A DNA stretch of 42,178 bases from contig CAMYKS010000039.1 of assembly GCA_947259115.1 (NCBI GenBank), forward strand, positions 1 to 42,178. Direction: 5' to 3'. The first letter of the stretch is position 1. The number at the start of each line of letters is the position of its first letter. This document shows, in pieces, positions 8,337 to 17,019 of this stretch. Under the pieces are notes generated by a model. The model searched no databases. It worked only from the letters and a program-made list of their open reading frames with translations, and was not told where the DNA came from. Source of the DNA: an uncultured Desulfobulbaceae bacterium. Lineage in GTDB: Bacteria; Desulfobacterota; Desulfobulbia; Desulfobulbales; BM004. Position numbers and translations under genes: made by a program.

Positions 8337-9488
8337 TCAAACAGCAACACCCTGCCGTGATTTTGCTACAATACCCGGCAAAGCATCACACAGTATATCA
8401 ACCTCCCGGCTGGTGTTAAACCTGCTCAAACTAATGCGCAGGGTACCATGGATATGGGTCTCCGGCACAGCCATGGCCCGTAACACGTGGGACGGGTCGA
8501 GATCCCCGCTGTGACAGGCGGAATGGGCTGAGACAGAAATGCCTCTTTCGTCCAGCTCCTGCACCATGGCTCCGGAAGCACAGTCCTTAAAACTCACATT
8601 CAGGGTATTGGCAAGCCGTGGCTCCAAAGCTCCATTGACAATGACCCCGTCAATCTCTGTCAGGATCCGTTCCTGCAACCTGTCGCGCAGATTAAGGACA
8701 TACGACATGCAGGCCCCCAGATGGTCTGCAGCCAACTCACAGGCTTTTCCCAAACCCGCAATTCCTGCAACATTTTCAGTGCCCGCCCGATGTTCCATTT
8801 CCTGGCCCGCCCCCATAATAAAAGGTGTAAAGGGTGCTGTCCTTTTGACATAGAGAGCACCTGTGCCCTTGGGACCATGAAACTTATGTGCTGCCACGGC
8901 CAGATAATCAACGGGCAAGGTTTCCAGAGCGATGGGCTCCTTACCTATCAACTGGACTGCATCACAGTGAAAAAGCACTTTTTTCTCCCTGCAGCGTGCT
9001 CCTATTTCCGCCAGGGGCCAGACGACCCCGCTTTCATTATTAGCACCCATGAGCGATACAATGGCCGTATCAGGCCGTATTGTTTCAGACAGAAGCTGCA
9101 GGTCCAGCGCCCCATCTTTATTTACGGGCAGCAAATCAATGGCATAACCGAATCTTTGCTCTAGAAACTCCAGGGGTTTCAAGACTGAAGCATGTTCAAC
9201 CGTTGATGAGACGATATGTTTTTTGTCAGGAAAGGCTGCAACAGCACTCCACAGAGCGGTGTTATTTGCCTCTGTACCGCCGCTGGTAAAGATAACTCTT
9301 TTGGCCGGGCAGTGGAGCAGGGCTGCCACCTGTTCCCTGGCATCAGTTACCCCCCCAAGGGCCTCTTCGCCAAAACGATGCCCGCTGGAAGGGTTGCCAA
9401 AACGTTCATTGAGATAAGGAAGCATTGCCTCACGGACCTCGGGAGCCAGGGGCGTAGTGGCATTATTATCGAAATAGATTTTTTCCAT
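8337..9488 (-). CDS. Cysteine desulfurase (NifS/IscS-like, PLP-dependent)
   Basis: It converts cysteine to alanine and an enzyme-bound persulfide used for Fe-S cluster, thio-cofactor or selenium transfer. The N-terminus YFDNNATTPLAPEV is the family hallmark. The PLP lysine is Lys202 in AAHKFHGPKGTG. The active-site cysteine is Cys325 in SAHSACHSGD, a short loop as in NifS-type group I enzymes. The length of 383 aa is normal. The start ATG is preceded by GGAG. No IscU or IscR partner is adjacent. Supply of sulfur to NadA's Fe-S cluster (next gene) or of selenium to SelD (14 kb away) is inference. Confidence 0.9.
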   Translation of the reverse strand: MEKIYFDNNATTPLAPEVREAMLPYLNERFGNPSSGHRFGEEALGGVTDAREQVAALLHCPAKRVIFTSGGTEANNTALWSAVAAFPDKKHIVSSTVEHASVLKPLEFLEQRFGYAIDLLPVNKDGALDLQLLSETIRPDTAIVSLMGANNESGVVWPLAEIGARCREKKVLFHCDAVQLIGKEPIALETLPVDYLAVAAHKFHGPKGTGALYVKRTAPFTPFIMGAGQEMEHRAGTENVAGIAGLGKACELAADHLGACMSYVLNLRDRLQERILTEIDGVIVNGALEPRLANTLNVSFKDCASGAMVQELDERGISVSAHSACHSGDLDPSHVLRAMAVPETHIHGTLRISLSRFNTSREVDILCDALPGIVAKSRQGVAV

Positions 9489-9601
9489 GCTCCATCTGCA
9501 CTCCTGTTAAAATTCCAGTATAAAACAGTAACTGGAGAGTACATAAAAACTCCACTGGTCCAGTATACAAATCATTTTACAGGTGCTGCTCCAAACACTC
9601 T

Positions 9602-10693
9602 TTATATCTCAAGCATCCTGTCCAAGGCAATCTTGGCCAGTTTTGCCGTATCAGGATCAACTGTAATCTGGTTCCTCACTTCCCCCTTCACAAGATTATC
9701 AAGAATCCAGAGAAGGTACTTGGGTTTTATCCTGTACATTGTTGAACAAAGGCATTGAAACGGCGAAAGCGAGTGAATCTCCTTGTCAGGATTTAAGCGG
9801 GCAAGCCTGTTCACCAGGTTGATTTCCGTCCCGATAGCCCATTTGGAACCTGGAGGGGAACTTGACACTGCTTTGATAATGTTTTCGGTGGAGCCGTATA
9901 GATCAGCCCCGGCTAAAACCTCATGGGTACATTCGGGATGCACCATGATTCGGATGTCCTGATCTCTTTCACGCCACATCCTGACGTGGGCTGCATTAAA
10001 CTGCATATGTACGGTGCAGTAACCGTTCCATAAAATTGCCTTTGCACGTTTTATGGCCTCAGCTTTATTACCACCCAGATACTCATCGCGATTCCAGAGC
10101 ACAATCTCTTCAGGTTTTATGCCCAGGGCGATGGCCGAATTTCTCCCAAGATGTTCATCAGGAAAAAAGAAAACCTTCTCACCGCGCTCGAGGGCCCAGG
10201 TTAATACCCGCTCGGCATTGGAAGATGTGCACACAGAGCCTCCTCGCTCTCCGACAAAGGCCTTGATGGCAGCAGATGAATTAACGTAGGTTACCGGAAT
10301 GATACGGTCTACATCGGTTACCCCGTTCAACTCTTTCCAGGCCCAGGAAACCTCGTCAAACGTTGCCATATCGGCCATGGGGCATCCGGCTCGTAAATCA
10401 GGTAAAATGACGGCCTGGTTGTCACCTGTCAGAATATCTGCCGACTCGGCCATAAAATGCACCCCACAAAAAACGATGTAGGGCTTGTCATTGCAGGCTG
10501 CTGCATGTTTTGCCAGTTTGAGAGAATCGCCGGTCATATCGGCAAACTTGTATACGGACTCCTGCTGGTAATGGTGGCAGAGAATAAGAAGTTTCTCAGC
10601 CAGCTCTTTTTTGCGGGCCGCAATACGCTCAGCCAGGATGTCTTCTGACTGGCTATAAAGCTCTGATCTTATATCAACCTGTTGTAGTACCAA
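9602..10693 (-). CDS. nadA: Quinolinate synthase A
   Basis: It condenses iminoaspartate with dihydroxyacetone phosphate to quinolinate in NAD biosynthesis, using a [4Fe-4S] cluster. The family markers are visible: ILCHHYQ near the start, DLRAGCPMADM (first cluster cysteine region), WNGYCTVHMQF with the second cysteine, HPECTHEV, and PFQCLCSTMYRI near the C-terminus. At 363 aa it is slightly longer than the shortest NadA forms but normal. The likely start is a TTG at 10693, because no in-frame ATG precedes the conserved region. nadB and nadC are not in the window. The cysteine desulfurase downstream could serve its cluster. Confidence 0.9.
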   Translation of the reverse strand: MVLQQVDIRSELYSQSEDILAERIAARKKELAEKLLILCHHYQQESVYKFADMTGDSLKLAKHAAACNDKPYIVFCGVHFMAESADILTGDNQAVILPDLRAGCPMADMATFDEVSWAWKELNGVTDVDRIIPVTYVNSSAAIKAFVGERGGSVCTSSNAERVLTWALERGEKVFFFPDEHLGRNSAIALGIKPEEIVLWNRDEYLGGNKAEAIKRAKAILWNGYCTVHMQFNAAHVRMWRERDQDIRIMVHPECTHEVLAGADLYGSTENIIKAVSSSPPGSKWAIGTEINLVNRLARLNPDKEIHSLSPFQCLCSTMYRIKPKYLLWILDNLVKGEVRNQITVDPDTAKLAKIALDRMLEI

Positions 10694-10782
10694 TGTGCCA
10701 CTCTTGCTTCTTTTTTTGAAATCAACAGACCGGTTAGAGCAGGTCTATTCAGTATTCAGTAATGTGCCGCAGCCGTAAAATC

Positions 10783-11319
10783 TTACTTGGCTAATTTGAC
10801 CCACGAGGCGCACGGCCCCTTGTCGCCCTGTGCTTCGCCATATTTCACACCGTCCCCCTCGGACAGCTGGTTAATGGAAACATCCCTTAAGGCATTCTCA
10901 TGAAAATAGATCTCCTGGCCTTTAGGTGTCACGATGAAGCCATATGATTCATACGGGAAAAGACTTTTCACCACTCCTTCACCGCTTGCACTTTTCGCTG
11001 CTTCCGGCTGTACCTTGTAAGACTGACGCCTTTTCCGCTGTAGTTCCTTTAACTGCAGGCCGAGGGTATTAAATGCATCAACCAGGAGAGGGACAACCTT
11101 CTCCCCTTTTCTTTTCACTACAACTGTATCATTTGGTATCGAAGCTACTAATCGTAGTTCATAGCCCCCTTCTTTATGGGAAGATGTGCCTTCTATAGTG
11201 ACACGCAAATTATGAATAAAACCTGCATGATGTCTTTCAAGTCTCGCTTTCTCTTCATCGATTTTATCCTGCCATACCTTACGTATTTCCAAATTTCGGG
11301 CTTCAACTTGTAGTTCCAT
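10783..11319 (-). CDS. HPF/RaiA-like domain fused to a cold-shock domain
   Basis: Residues about 1-105 resemble the ribosome hibernation factor fold (S30EA/HPF): MELQVEARNLEI, then a basic helix and a second helix ending LKELQRKRRQSYK. Residues about 110-178 form a cold-shock OB-fold: GEGVVKSLFPYESYGFIVTPKGQEIYFHENAL, which keeps the aromatic nucleic-acid-binding pattern G-FI and IYFH. The fusion suggests ribosome binding combined with RNA binding during stress or stationary phase. The ATG follows TGGAGGAGC, a strong ribosome binding site. The gene stands alone. The role is inferred from the two domains. Confidence 0.82.
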   Translation of the reverse strand: MELQVEARNLEIRKVWQDKIDEEKARLERHHAGFIHNLRVTIEGTSSHKEGGYELRLVASIPNDTVVVKRKGEKVVPLLVDAFNTLGLQLKELQRKRRQSYKVQPEAAKSASGEGVVKSLFPYESYGFIVTPKGQEIYFHENALRDVSINQLSEGDGVKYGEAQGDKGPCASWVKLAK

Positions 11320-11830
11320 CGAGCTCCTCCATAATAAATTTAAACATTATTTGCCGGCATTGTGGTTACGACCCTACCAGGGCATTTATATTAAAAACCC
11401 TCGGAGGCAAAGTTTATACCCGTCAAGCGAGTACTAAAAAGAGTATTCTGCCCTTAAGAGTGCTTACCTGAGGGGTATTATCAAATATCACGATGCTGAC
11501 TCCCATGCCGCATATAACCATTTAATTCCAATTAGTTAGCGCTATCCATCCTGCAATGAATCCACATATATATCACTATTTCAGCGCCTTCCAAAAGAGT
11601 TATTTTTTTCTATAGTACATATTACCATATATTCCAATGATACCCTAACATTGATGATCAATTCCGCTGAAAAAACATACCCAGAACATTTCACAATTGT
11701 TTTAAAAACTAAAGAGGCGGAAATTAAATAAAAATGTATTCTCTTGGCAAGTATAAAAAAAATATATAAGGTATCTTTCTTTTTTTACCTTGTTTTGAAC
11801 ATAATCACGAATGGAAATGGAAACAACAAC
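11320..11830. other. Intergenic region upstream of metF
   Basis: No gene is seen. There is a weakly nested dyad around 11418-11480 (ATACCC ... GGGTAT outside, GAGTACT ... AGTATTC inside, with a G-T pair), which could be an RNA structure. It is more than 300 bases from metF and matches no riboswitch I know. The remainder is AT-rich. Confidence 0.35.
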
Positions 11831-12715
11831 ATGCTTGTTAAAGACATATTAAATTCAAATAAGACCTGTATCAGCTACGAATTTTTCCCGCCAAAACTTG
11901 AGAGCGACTGGGACAGGCTGTTCCAGACGATCTCTGACCTCATCCCCCTGGCACCGGCCTATGTGAGTGTCACGTATGGCGCTGGCGGTTCAACCCGGGA
12001 TCGTACCCATGATCTCTTGGTACGCATACAGGAGGAAACCGACCTTACCGTGGTTTCCCATTTAACCTGTGTAGGGTCAGACAGGGATGATATCCATGCA
12101 ATTCTAAGCAAATACACTGAGCATGGCATAGAGAACATTCTGGCCTTACGGGGCGATCTTCCCAAGGGCCAGACACATTGGGAGCAACCCCAAAACGGCT
12201 TTGCCTATGCTGCAGATCTGGTTGCCTACATCAAGAAACATTTTCCACGGATGGGCATTGGAGTAGCAGGATTTCCTGAAGGACATCCTGAAACACCAAA
12301 CCGCCTTAAAGAAATCGACTATCTCAAGGCAAAAGTAGATGCGGGAGCCGACTATATCGTCTCCCAGCTTTTTTTCGACAACCGGGACTTTTACGATTTC
12401 TGTGAACGCTGTGAACTGGCACATATCAACGTACCCGTCATAGCCGGCATCATGCCGATAACCACCAGGCACGGTATGATCCGCATGGCTGAACTTGCAG
12501 CCGGCGCCAGAATCCCTGCCAGGCTGCTGAAGTCAACAGAACGGGCCGGCAGCGATGCATATCTGGAAAGAGTCGGGGTGCACTGGGCCACAGAGCAGGT
12601 CCGCGACCTGATTGATAACCATACCAGAGGCATACACCTTTACACCTTGAACTGTTCCACTGCAACGCTTCGAATTTACGAATCCCTGGGAATCTGCAGC
12701 TCCACACAGCTATAA
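11831..12715 (+). CDS. metF: Methylenetetrahydrofolate reductase
   Basis: It reduces 5,10-methylene-THF to 5-methyl-THF for methionine synthesis or C1 metabolism. The FAD-barrel signature is visible: ISYEFFPPK at the N-terminus with the catalytic Glu, VSVTYGAGGSTRDRT, LTCVGSDRDDI, ALRGDLPKG, DYIVSQLFFDN and PVIAGIMPI. I chose the ATG at 11831 because homology begins there; the TTG at 11744 adds a non-conserved hydrophobic segment. The 294 aa length matches the short bacterial form. The gene appears monocistronic, so the physiological direction (biosynthesis or Wood-Ljungdahl) cannot be told from context. Confidence 0.92.
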   Translation: MLVKDILNSNKTCISYEFFPPKLESDWDRLFQTISDLIPLAPAYVSVTYGAGGSTRDRTHDLLVRIQEETDLTVVSHLTCVGSDRDDIHAILSKYTEHGIENILALRGDLPKGQTHWEQPQNGFAYAADLVAYIKKHFPRMGIGVAGFPEGHPETPNRLKEIDYLKAKVDAGADYIVSQLFFDNRDFYDFCERCELAHINVPVIAGIMPITTRHGMIRMAELAAGARIPARLLKSTERAGSDAYLERVGVHWATEQVRDLIDNHTRGIHLYTLNCSTATLRIYESLGICSSTQL

Positions 12716-12851
12716 ACTTGAGAGGTATTCATACAGTACTTTTTTCATTTCCCTGTTGCCTGCATTTACCCTGTGTCATTATTAAGGGGGCTGAATACGA
12801 TCTTTCCCTGCGTGGTATCTGCTTTTATTACAAACGCCAAAAACAGTGATT

Positions 12852-14090
12852 ATGCCCCGAAGCTCTGCCCAAACTGGATCTGTACATTATGGCTGGTATG
12901 TTGTTGCGGCAGGAACCCTCTGTATCTTTGCCGGCCTTGGCTTCGGACGTTTTGCCCTTGGCATGCTTCTGCCGGCCATGTCAGAAGCACTGGGCCTCAC
13001 CTATTCTCAAATGGGCCTGATCAGCACCTCAAACTTTGTGGGCTATCTGCTTGCTGTTCTTGTTTGCGGCCATATCAGCTCGCGCATAGGAAGCAGATTA
13101 TTGATTTTTCTGGCACTGCTCCTGGTTGCAGTTTCCATGCTCCTGGTGAGCCGGGCAGACAGTTTTATGACTGTTGCCTTTTTCTATACGTTGACAGGTA
13201 TGGGAAGCGGAGCTTCAAATGTACCGATGATGGCCCTGGTCGCCTCCTGGTTCAGTAAAAGCCAGCGAGGTAAAGCTGCCGGATTTATTGTCATAGGAAG
13301 CGGCTTTGCCATTCTTCTTTCGGGAAAACTCATTCCGTATCTCAACCAACTGAACGAGCTGAACGGCTGGCGTACCAGCTGGCTGGTTCTCGGTATCATT
13401 GTGCTTGTCATTGCACTCATCTGTTTACAGGTAATCCGCGATTCCCCTGCTGAACTAGGGTTGCAGCAATTTACCGGCAAAAAAAATTCCACCCCCGATG
13501 GTCAACTTCCTATCGATGAGGGCAATACATCGGTTACCCAAAAAGACATCTACCACCTGGGGGCTATTTATTTTCTCTTCGGCTATACCTATGTAATCTA
13601 TGCAACCTTTATAGTTACCGCCCTGGTTCAGGAAAGAGGGTTTTCCGAAGCGGCTGCCGGCAACTTCTGGTCCTGGGTTGGTTTTCTGAGCCTTTTCTCA
13701 GGTCCGGTATTCGGTACACTGTCTGACAGACTCGGCAGAAAGTCCGGACTCATTATGGTATTTTCCATCCAGATGTTTGCCTATCTGCTAGTTGCACTCT
13801 CTCTCCCCGGCATATTTCTCTACCTGTCTATTGGCTGTTATGGCCTGGTGGCCTGGTCCATACCGACAATTATGGCAGCCCTGGTGGGAGATTATGTGGG
13901 GCCGCAGAAAACGGCAAGAGTTTTCGGCTTCATCACTTTCATTTTTGCACTGGGACAGATAGCCGGACCGGCTGTGGCAGGTTTTTTGGCTGAAAAATAT
14001 GGCACCTTTTCCAGCAGTTTTCTGATGGCCGCCATATTCGCCGGACTGGCGGTCCTGCTCTCAAGCTTTCTTAAAAAGAAGACTCAGTAA
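12852..14090 (+). CDS. MFS transporter
   Basis: A major facilitator superfamily permease with about 12 hydrophobic segments. The first loop motif is GHISSRIGSRL (residues about 75-85), and the matching motif in the second half is GTLSDRLGRKSG, confirming the two six-helix halves. A PxxLG-like motif (SPAELGL) lies at the start of the central loop at about residue 200. GWYVVAAGTLCIFAGLGFGRF at the start is typical of the YbfB/oxalate-formate-like branch. The start is an ATG at 12852, or a GTG two codons earlier. The substrate is unknown. It converges with the adenylate cyclase gene across a nested palindrome. Confidence 0.85.
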   Translation: MPRSSAQTGSVHYGWYVVAAGTLCIFAGLGFGRFALGMLLPAMSEALGLTYSQMGLISTSNFVGYLLAVLVCGHISSRIGSRLLIFLALLLVAVSMLLVSRADSFMTVAFFYTLTGMGSGASNVPMMALVASWFSKSQRGKAAGFIVIGSGFAILLSGKLIPYLNQLNELNGWRTSWLVLGIIVLVIALICLQVIRDSPAELGLQQFTGKKNSTPDGQLPIDEGNTSVTQKDIYHLGAIYFLFGYTYVIYATFIVTALVQERGFSEAAAGNFWSWVGFLSLFSGPVFGTLSDRLGRKSGLIMVFSIQMFAYLLVALSLPGIFLYLSIGCYGLVAWSIPTIMAALVGDYVGPQKTARVFGFITFIFALGQIAGPAVAGFLAEKYGTFSSSFLMAAIFAGLAVLLSSFLKKKTQ

Positions 14091-14121
14091 GCCGGCCGTT
14101 TTCTATTGATTGAAAGAGCCT

Positions 14122-14228
14122 CTCACGTAACAAGGCTGCTGGAGATACAAGGAAGAGTCTGTTCAGCTATAGTAATACTATGCTGGACAGGCGATGACGC
14201 AGTAGATCCAGTAGATTTGTTACGTGAG
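14122..14228. repeat. Nested imperfect palindrome between convergent genes
   Basis: Outer arms CTCACGTAACAA (14122-14133) and TTGTTACGTGAG (14217-14228) are perfect. Inside, CT-x-CTGGA pairs with TCCAG-x-AG, and the centre is a near-perfect palindrome CTGTTCAGC ... GCTGGACAG around ATAGTAATACTAT. The whole 107-base block can fold into one long hairpin. It is either a MITE-like insertion or an unusual bidirectional terminator for the MFS and cyclase genes. Confidence 0.65.
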
Positions 14229-14234
14229 CTAAAA

Positions 14235-16790
14235 CTAGGATTTTTTGCGGCCTAGAAGCTCATAAACCTTCATTTCCCCGTATTTTTCATCGATCTCCCG
14301 GATCACAAGGGCTGACCGTGCTGCTTTACTGGTGTTTTCACTGAGCAGGATACCGTCAATATATGGCTTGGTAAGGTCCTGCAGCCTGAAGACAGTATTC
14401 ACCGGATCGCCGATAACGGTGTAATCCATTTTCATATCAAAACCGATATTGCCGACCACCACCTCACCTGTATGTATACTGATGCCGATATGCACCGAAG
14501 TGCCCACTTCCTCCTCCAGGTAATTATTTATTTCCGGAAGCGCCGCCTGCATCTCCAAGGCGGCCGCAATGGCATTATCTGCATCCATGGTGCTGGAAAC
14601 CGGGGCCCCGAATATGGCCAAAAAGCCATCCCCAAGATATTTATCGACGATGCCCTGGTGTTTGAAAATTATTCCACCCATGACCGAGAAAAAATGGTTT
14701 AACAGTGAAATGGTTTTCTGTGGGCCGATATTTACGGCAAGTTTTGAAAACCCCCGCATGTCAATGTTAATCAGGGAAAGGGTCTTCATTTCTTCAACCC
14801 GTGAGGTGGACTCGCCGTCGTGGACTATCTTATCCACGATCTCCTTGGGCACGAACTTCTGGAACATATGACGGATATCGCGCTCATGCTCCGCCATGGC
14901 CACTGTCTCCCCGTAAAGCCTCACATTTTCGTTGGCGATGGAAACCGAAGAGGCAATAGACTGGAGAAGATCCTCATCATTGGGGCCGAAAACCCCGTCA
15001 ATCTTATTTAATACTTCAATGACACCCACGACCTTGCCTTGGGAAATTACAGGGACACAAAGGGCTGATTTCGTTACAAATCCTGTGGAACCATCAACAT
15101 CACCGAAAAAATTTACCGCCGTTTCGATGTCATTAACTATTAGCGATTCACCCCGGGCGGCAACGGACCCGGCTATGCCCTGACCGAACTTCAGGGAAAA
15201 GGTCTGCAGGCTGTTAATATCAATGTCAGGATTAATATTGAAACCGGTGGCAAAATGAAGTTCATTATCATCGGCCAGCAACAGCGCCCCTGCCTCCACA
15301 TCCATTATCTCCTTTATCATATCCATGGTATAGTTAAGAACCGAACCGATATCAAAGGTCGATGACGCAAGGGCTCCGCCGATCTGCTTGATGGTTGCCA
15401 TTTCCCGATCCCTCTTCATAACGGCTGAAGAAAGATTCGTCTGTTCAATGGCAAATGAGATGACAAGCCCCAGCCACTCGGCAAAATCCTGGTTCTCCTG
15501 AAAAATTTTGGCGGTGTGGGCTGCAAAAACCAGAAGACCGCTGACTGCTCCATCGATGGTCAACGGTGCCAGCAGGCATGACCTGTACCCGAGGTCCACG
15601 AATAGACTGCGGTCTGTGGCATTGTTCTGACTTGAGGTGTCAACTATTGTCATGTTGGCATTCTGTTTCATGACCCGGTCAATAACCGAGCCTTCGAAAT
15701 TGAACCTGTCACCTGTGGAGATATGCAGCGTGTCATTGGCATAGAGATCTGTCAATTTGATGGTACCGGGCCAATTCTGCTCTTTCTGTAAAACAAAGGC
15801 GACATCAAATGGAACAACACTCTGGACTTCCATATATATTGCATGGAGTAATTCGGTTCCTTTAAAGCTCGAATTGAGGATCTTGAAAATCCGCTCAATA
15901 GCCCTGTGACGCTGCACGGTTTTAAGGGCGTCCATCTGGTAGTGCAGGTTCTCATAGGTAAAGGACGCTATGGTCAGCAGCGGCGCCAATACATCCGCGT
16001 CCTGTTTAGTGAATATCCTGTCAATCTTTTTGCAGGATATGGACAGTACCCCCACGATGTTCTGACTGGCCTTCAGCGGCACACAGATAAAAGATTTGGT
16101 AGCGTAATATTCACGGTTTGATCTGCCGATGCGGGTTTCTTTCTCAATATCCTCTACAACGAGAGGCGACTTATTGATTACTGCATATTTTGCGATGCTT
16201 GATTCAAAATCGACCTCATCGCCCATTTTAACCCGATCACCATGCCCAATGCTGGCCTGCATGACAAATTTTCTGGGTTCTTTATTGTTGAGGATAAGAA
16301 TTGATCCGACATCAGCATCAACCATTTTGAGGGCGCGCACTAATGTGAAAAAAAGAATTTCATTCGGATCGCGGGTGATGTAACAAAGCTCGGCCAGTTC
16401 TTTTAAAAGGGAGAGTAAGTGCGCCTTGCTTTCCAGTTGCCTGTTTGCCTCTTTATAGTGGGCCTCAATGGTTTCAAAAGAGACGACGATATTGCCAATC
16501 TCGTCCCCGTCATCCTGAAAAGAACCACTGGGCAGATCATTGGCCACCTTACGTGAAAACTCTCTCGATATATTAATAATTTTATCGAAGATTTTTCTTA
16601 ATACTGTAAAGCCAACCAGGGAATAGACGAGCACGCTGAGAAGAATCCACTTGACAAATTCATCCTGCAAAAAACCATATTTTTTACCTAGAAAAAGAAA
16701 CCCCGCAACAGGCACTAAGGTGAATAAAGCAAATATGACATTGAGCCAGTAATACAGGTTTTTTTTCTTTCTTGATGACTTGGGTTTCAT
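14235..16790 (-). CDS. Membrane adenylate cyclase with three GAF domains
   Basis: It makes cAMP. Two transmembrane helices (about residues 12-32 and 45-62) lead to a short HAMP-like/linker region, then GAF domains at roughly 115-275, 295-455 and 475-630, and a class III cyclase domain at about 665-845. The catalytic set is complete: metal ligands Asp677 (INIDMRGFS) and Asp721 (DKYLGDGF), purine-selecting Lys717 and Asp795 (VIGDPVN), and transition-state Asn798 and Arg802. Lys plus Asp indicates ATP rather than GTP. Three ligand-binding GAF domains suggest regulation by small molecules or cyclic nucleotides. The ATG follows CAGGTGATAA. It is an orphan gene with no CRP homologue nearby. Confidence 0.9.
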   Translation of the reverse strand: MKPKSSRKKKNLYYWLNVIFALFTLVPVAGFLFLGKKYGFLQDEFVKWILLSVLVYSLVGFTVLRKIFDKIINISREFSRKVANDLPSGSFQDDGDEIGNIVVSFETIEAHYKEANRQLESKAHLLSLLKELAELCYITRDPNEILFFTLVRALKMVDADVGSILILNNKEPRKFVMQASIGHGDRVKMGDEVDFESSIAKYAVINKSPLVVEDIEKETRIGRSNREYYATKSFICVPLKASQNIVGVLSISCKKIDRIFTKQDADVLAPLLTIASFTYENLHYQMDALKTVQRHRAIERIFKILNSSFKGTELLHAIYMEVQSVVPFDVAFVLQKEQNWPGTIKLTDLYANDTLHISTGDRFNFEGSVIDRVMKQNANMTIVDTSSQNNATDRSLFVDLGYRSCLLAPLTIDGAVSGLLVFAAHTAKIFQENQDFAEWLGLVISFAIEQTNLSSAVMKRDREMATIKQIGGALASSTFDIGSVLNYTMDMIKEIMDVEAGALLLADDNELHFATGFNINPDIDINSLQTFSLKFGQGIAGSVAARGESLIVNDIETAVNFFGDVDGSTGFVTKSALCVPVISQGKVVGVIEVLNKIDGVFGPNDEDLLQSIASSVSIANENVRLYGETVAMAEHERDIRHMFQKFVPKEIVDKIVHDGESTSRVEEMKTLSLINIDMRGFSKLAVNIGPQKTISLLNHFFSVMGGIIFKHQGIVDKYLGDGFLAIFGAPVSSTMDADNAIAAALEMQAALPEINNYLEEEVGTSVHIGISIHTGEVVVGNIGFDMKMDYTVIGDPVNTVFRLQDLTKPYIDGILLSENTSKAARSALVIREIDEKYGEMKVYELLGRKKS

Positions 16791-17019
16791 AAAAAAATTA
16801 TCACCTGCAGGAAAATGAATTACGGGGCATATTGGTAGTCCCTCTTTGGCAACTTACTGAAGAGTGGGAACATAATCAAAGAATTACAATAAGATATAGA
16901 CGAAATTACTGCAATATCATTTTTTTTCGCTTGCTGTTACCGGTCTGTTCTATTACTCTTTTTTTACACTGTACCTAGACTTTTTTCCTTACCTGTTCAG
17001 CCCTTAGGAAATATTGCGC

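Noticed and set aside
11418..11480. Riboswitch upstream of metF
   Set aside because: There is a nested dyad, but no SAM, cobalamin or THF riboswitch core motif could be found, and it lies far from the start codon.
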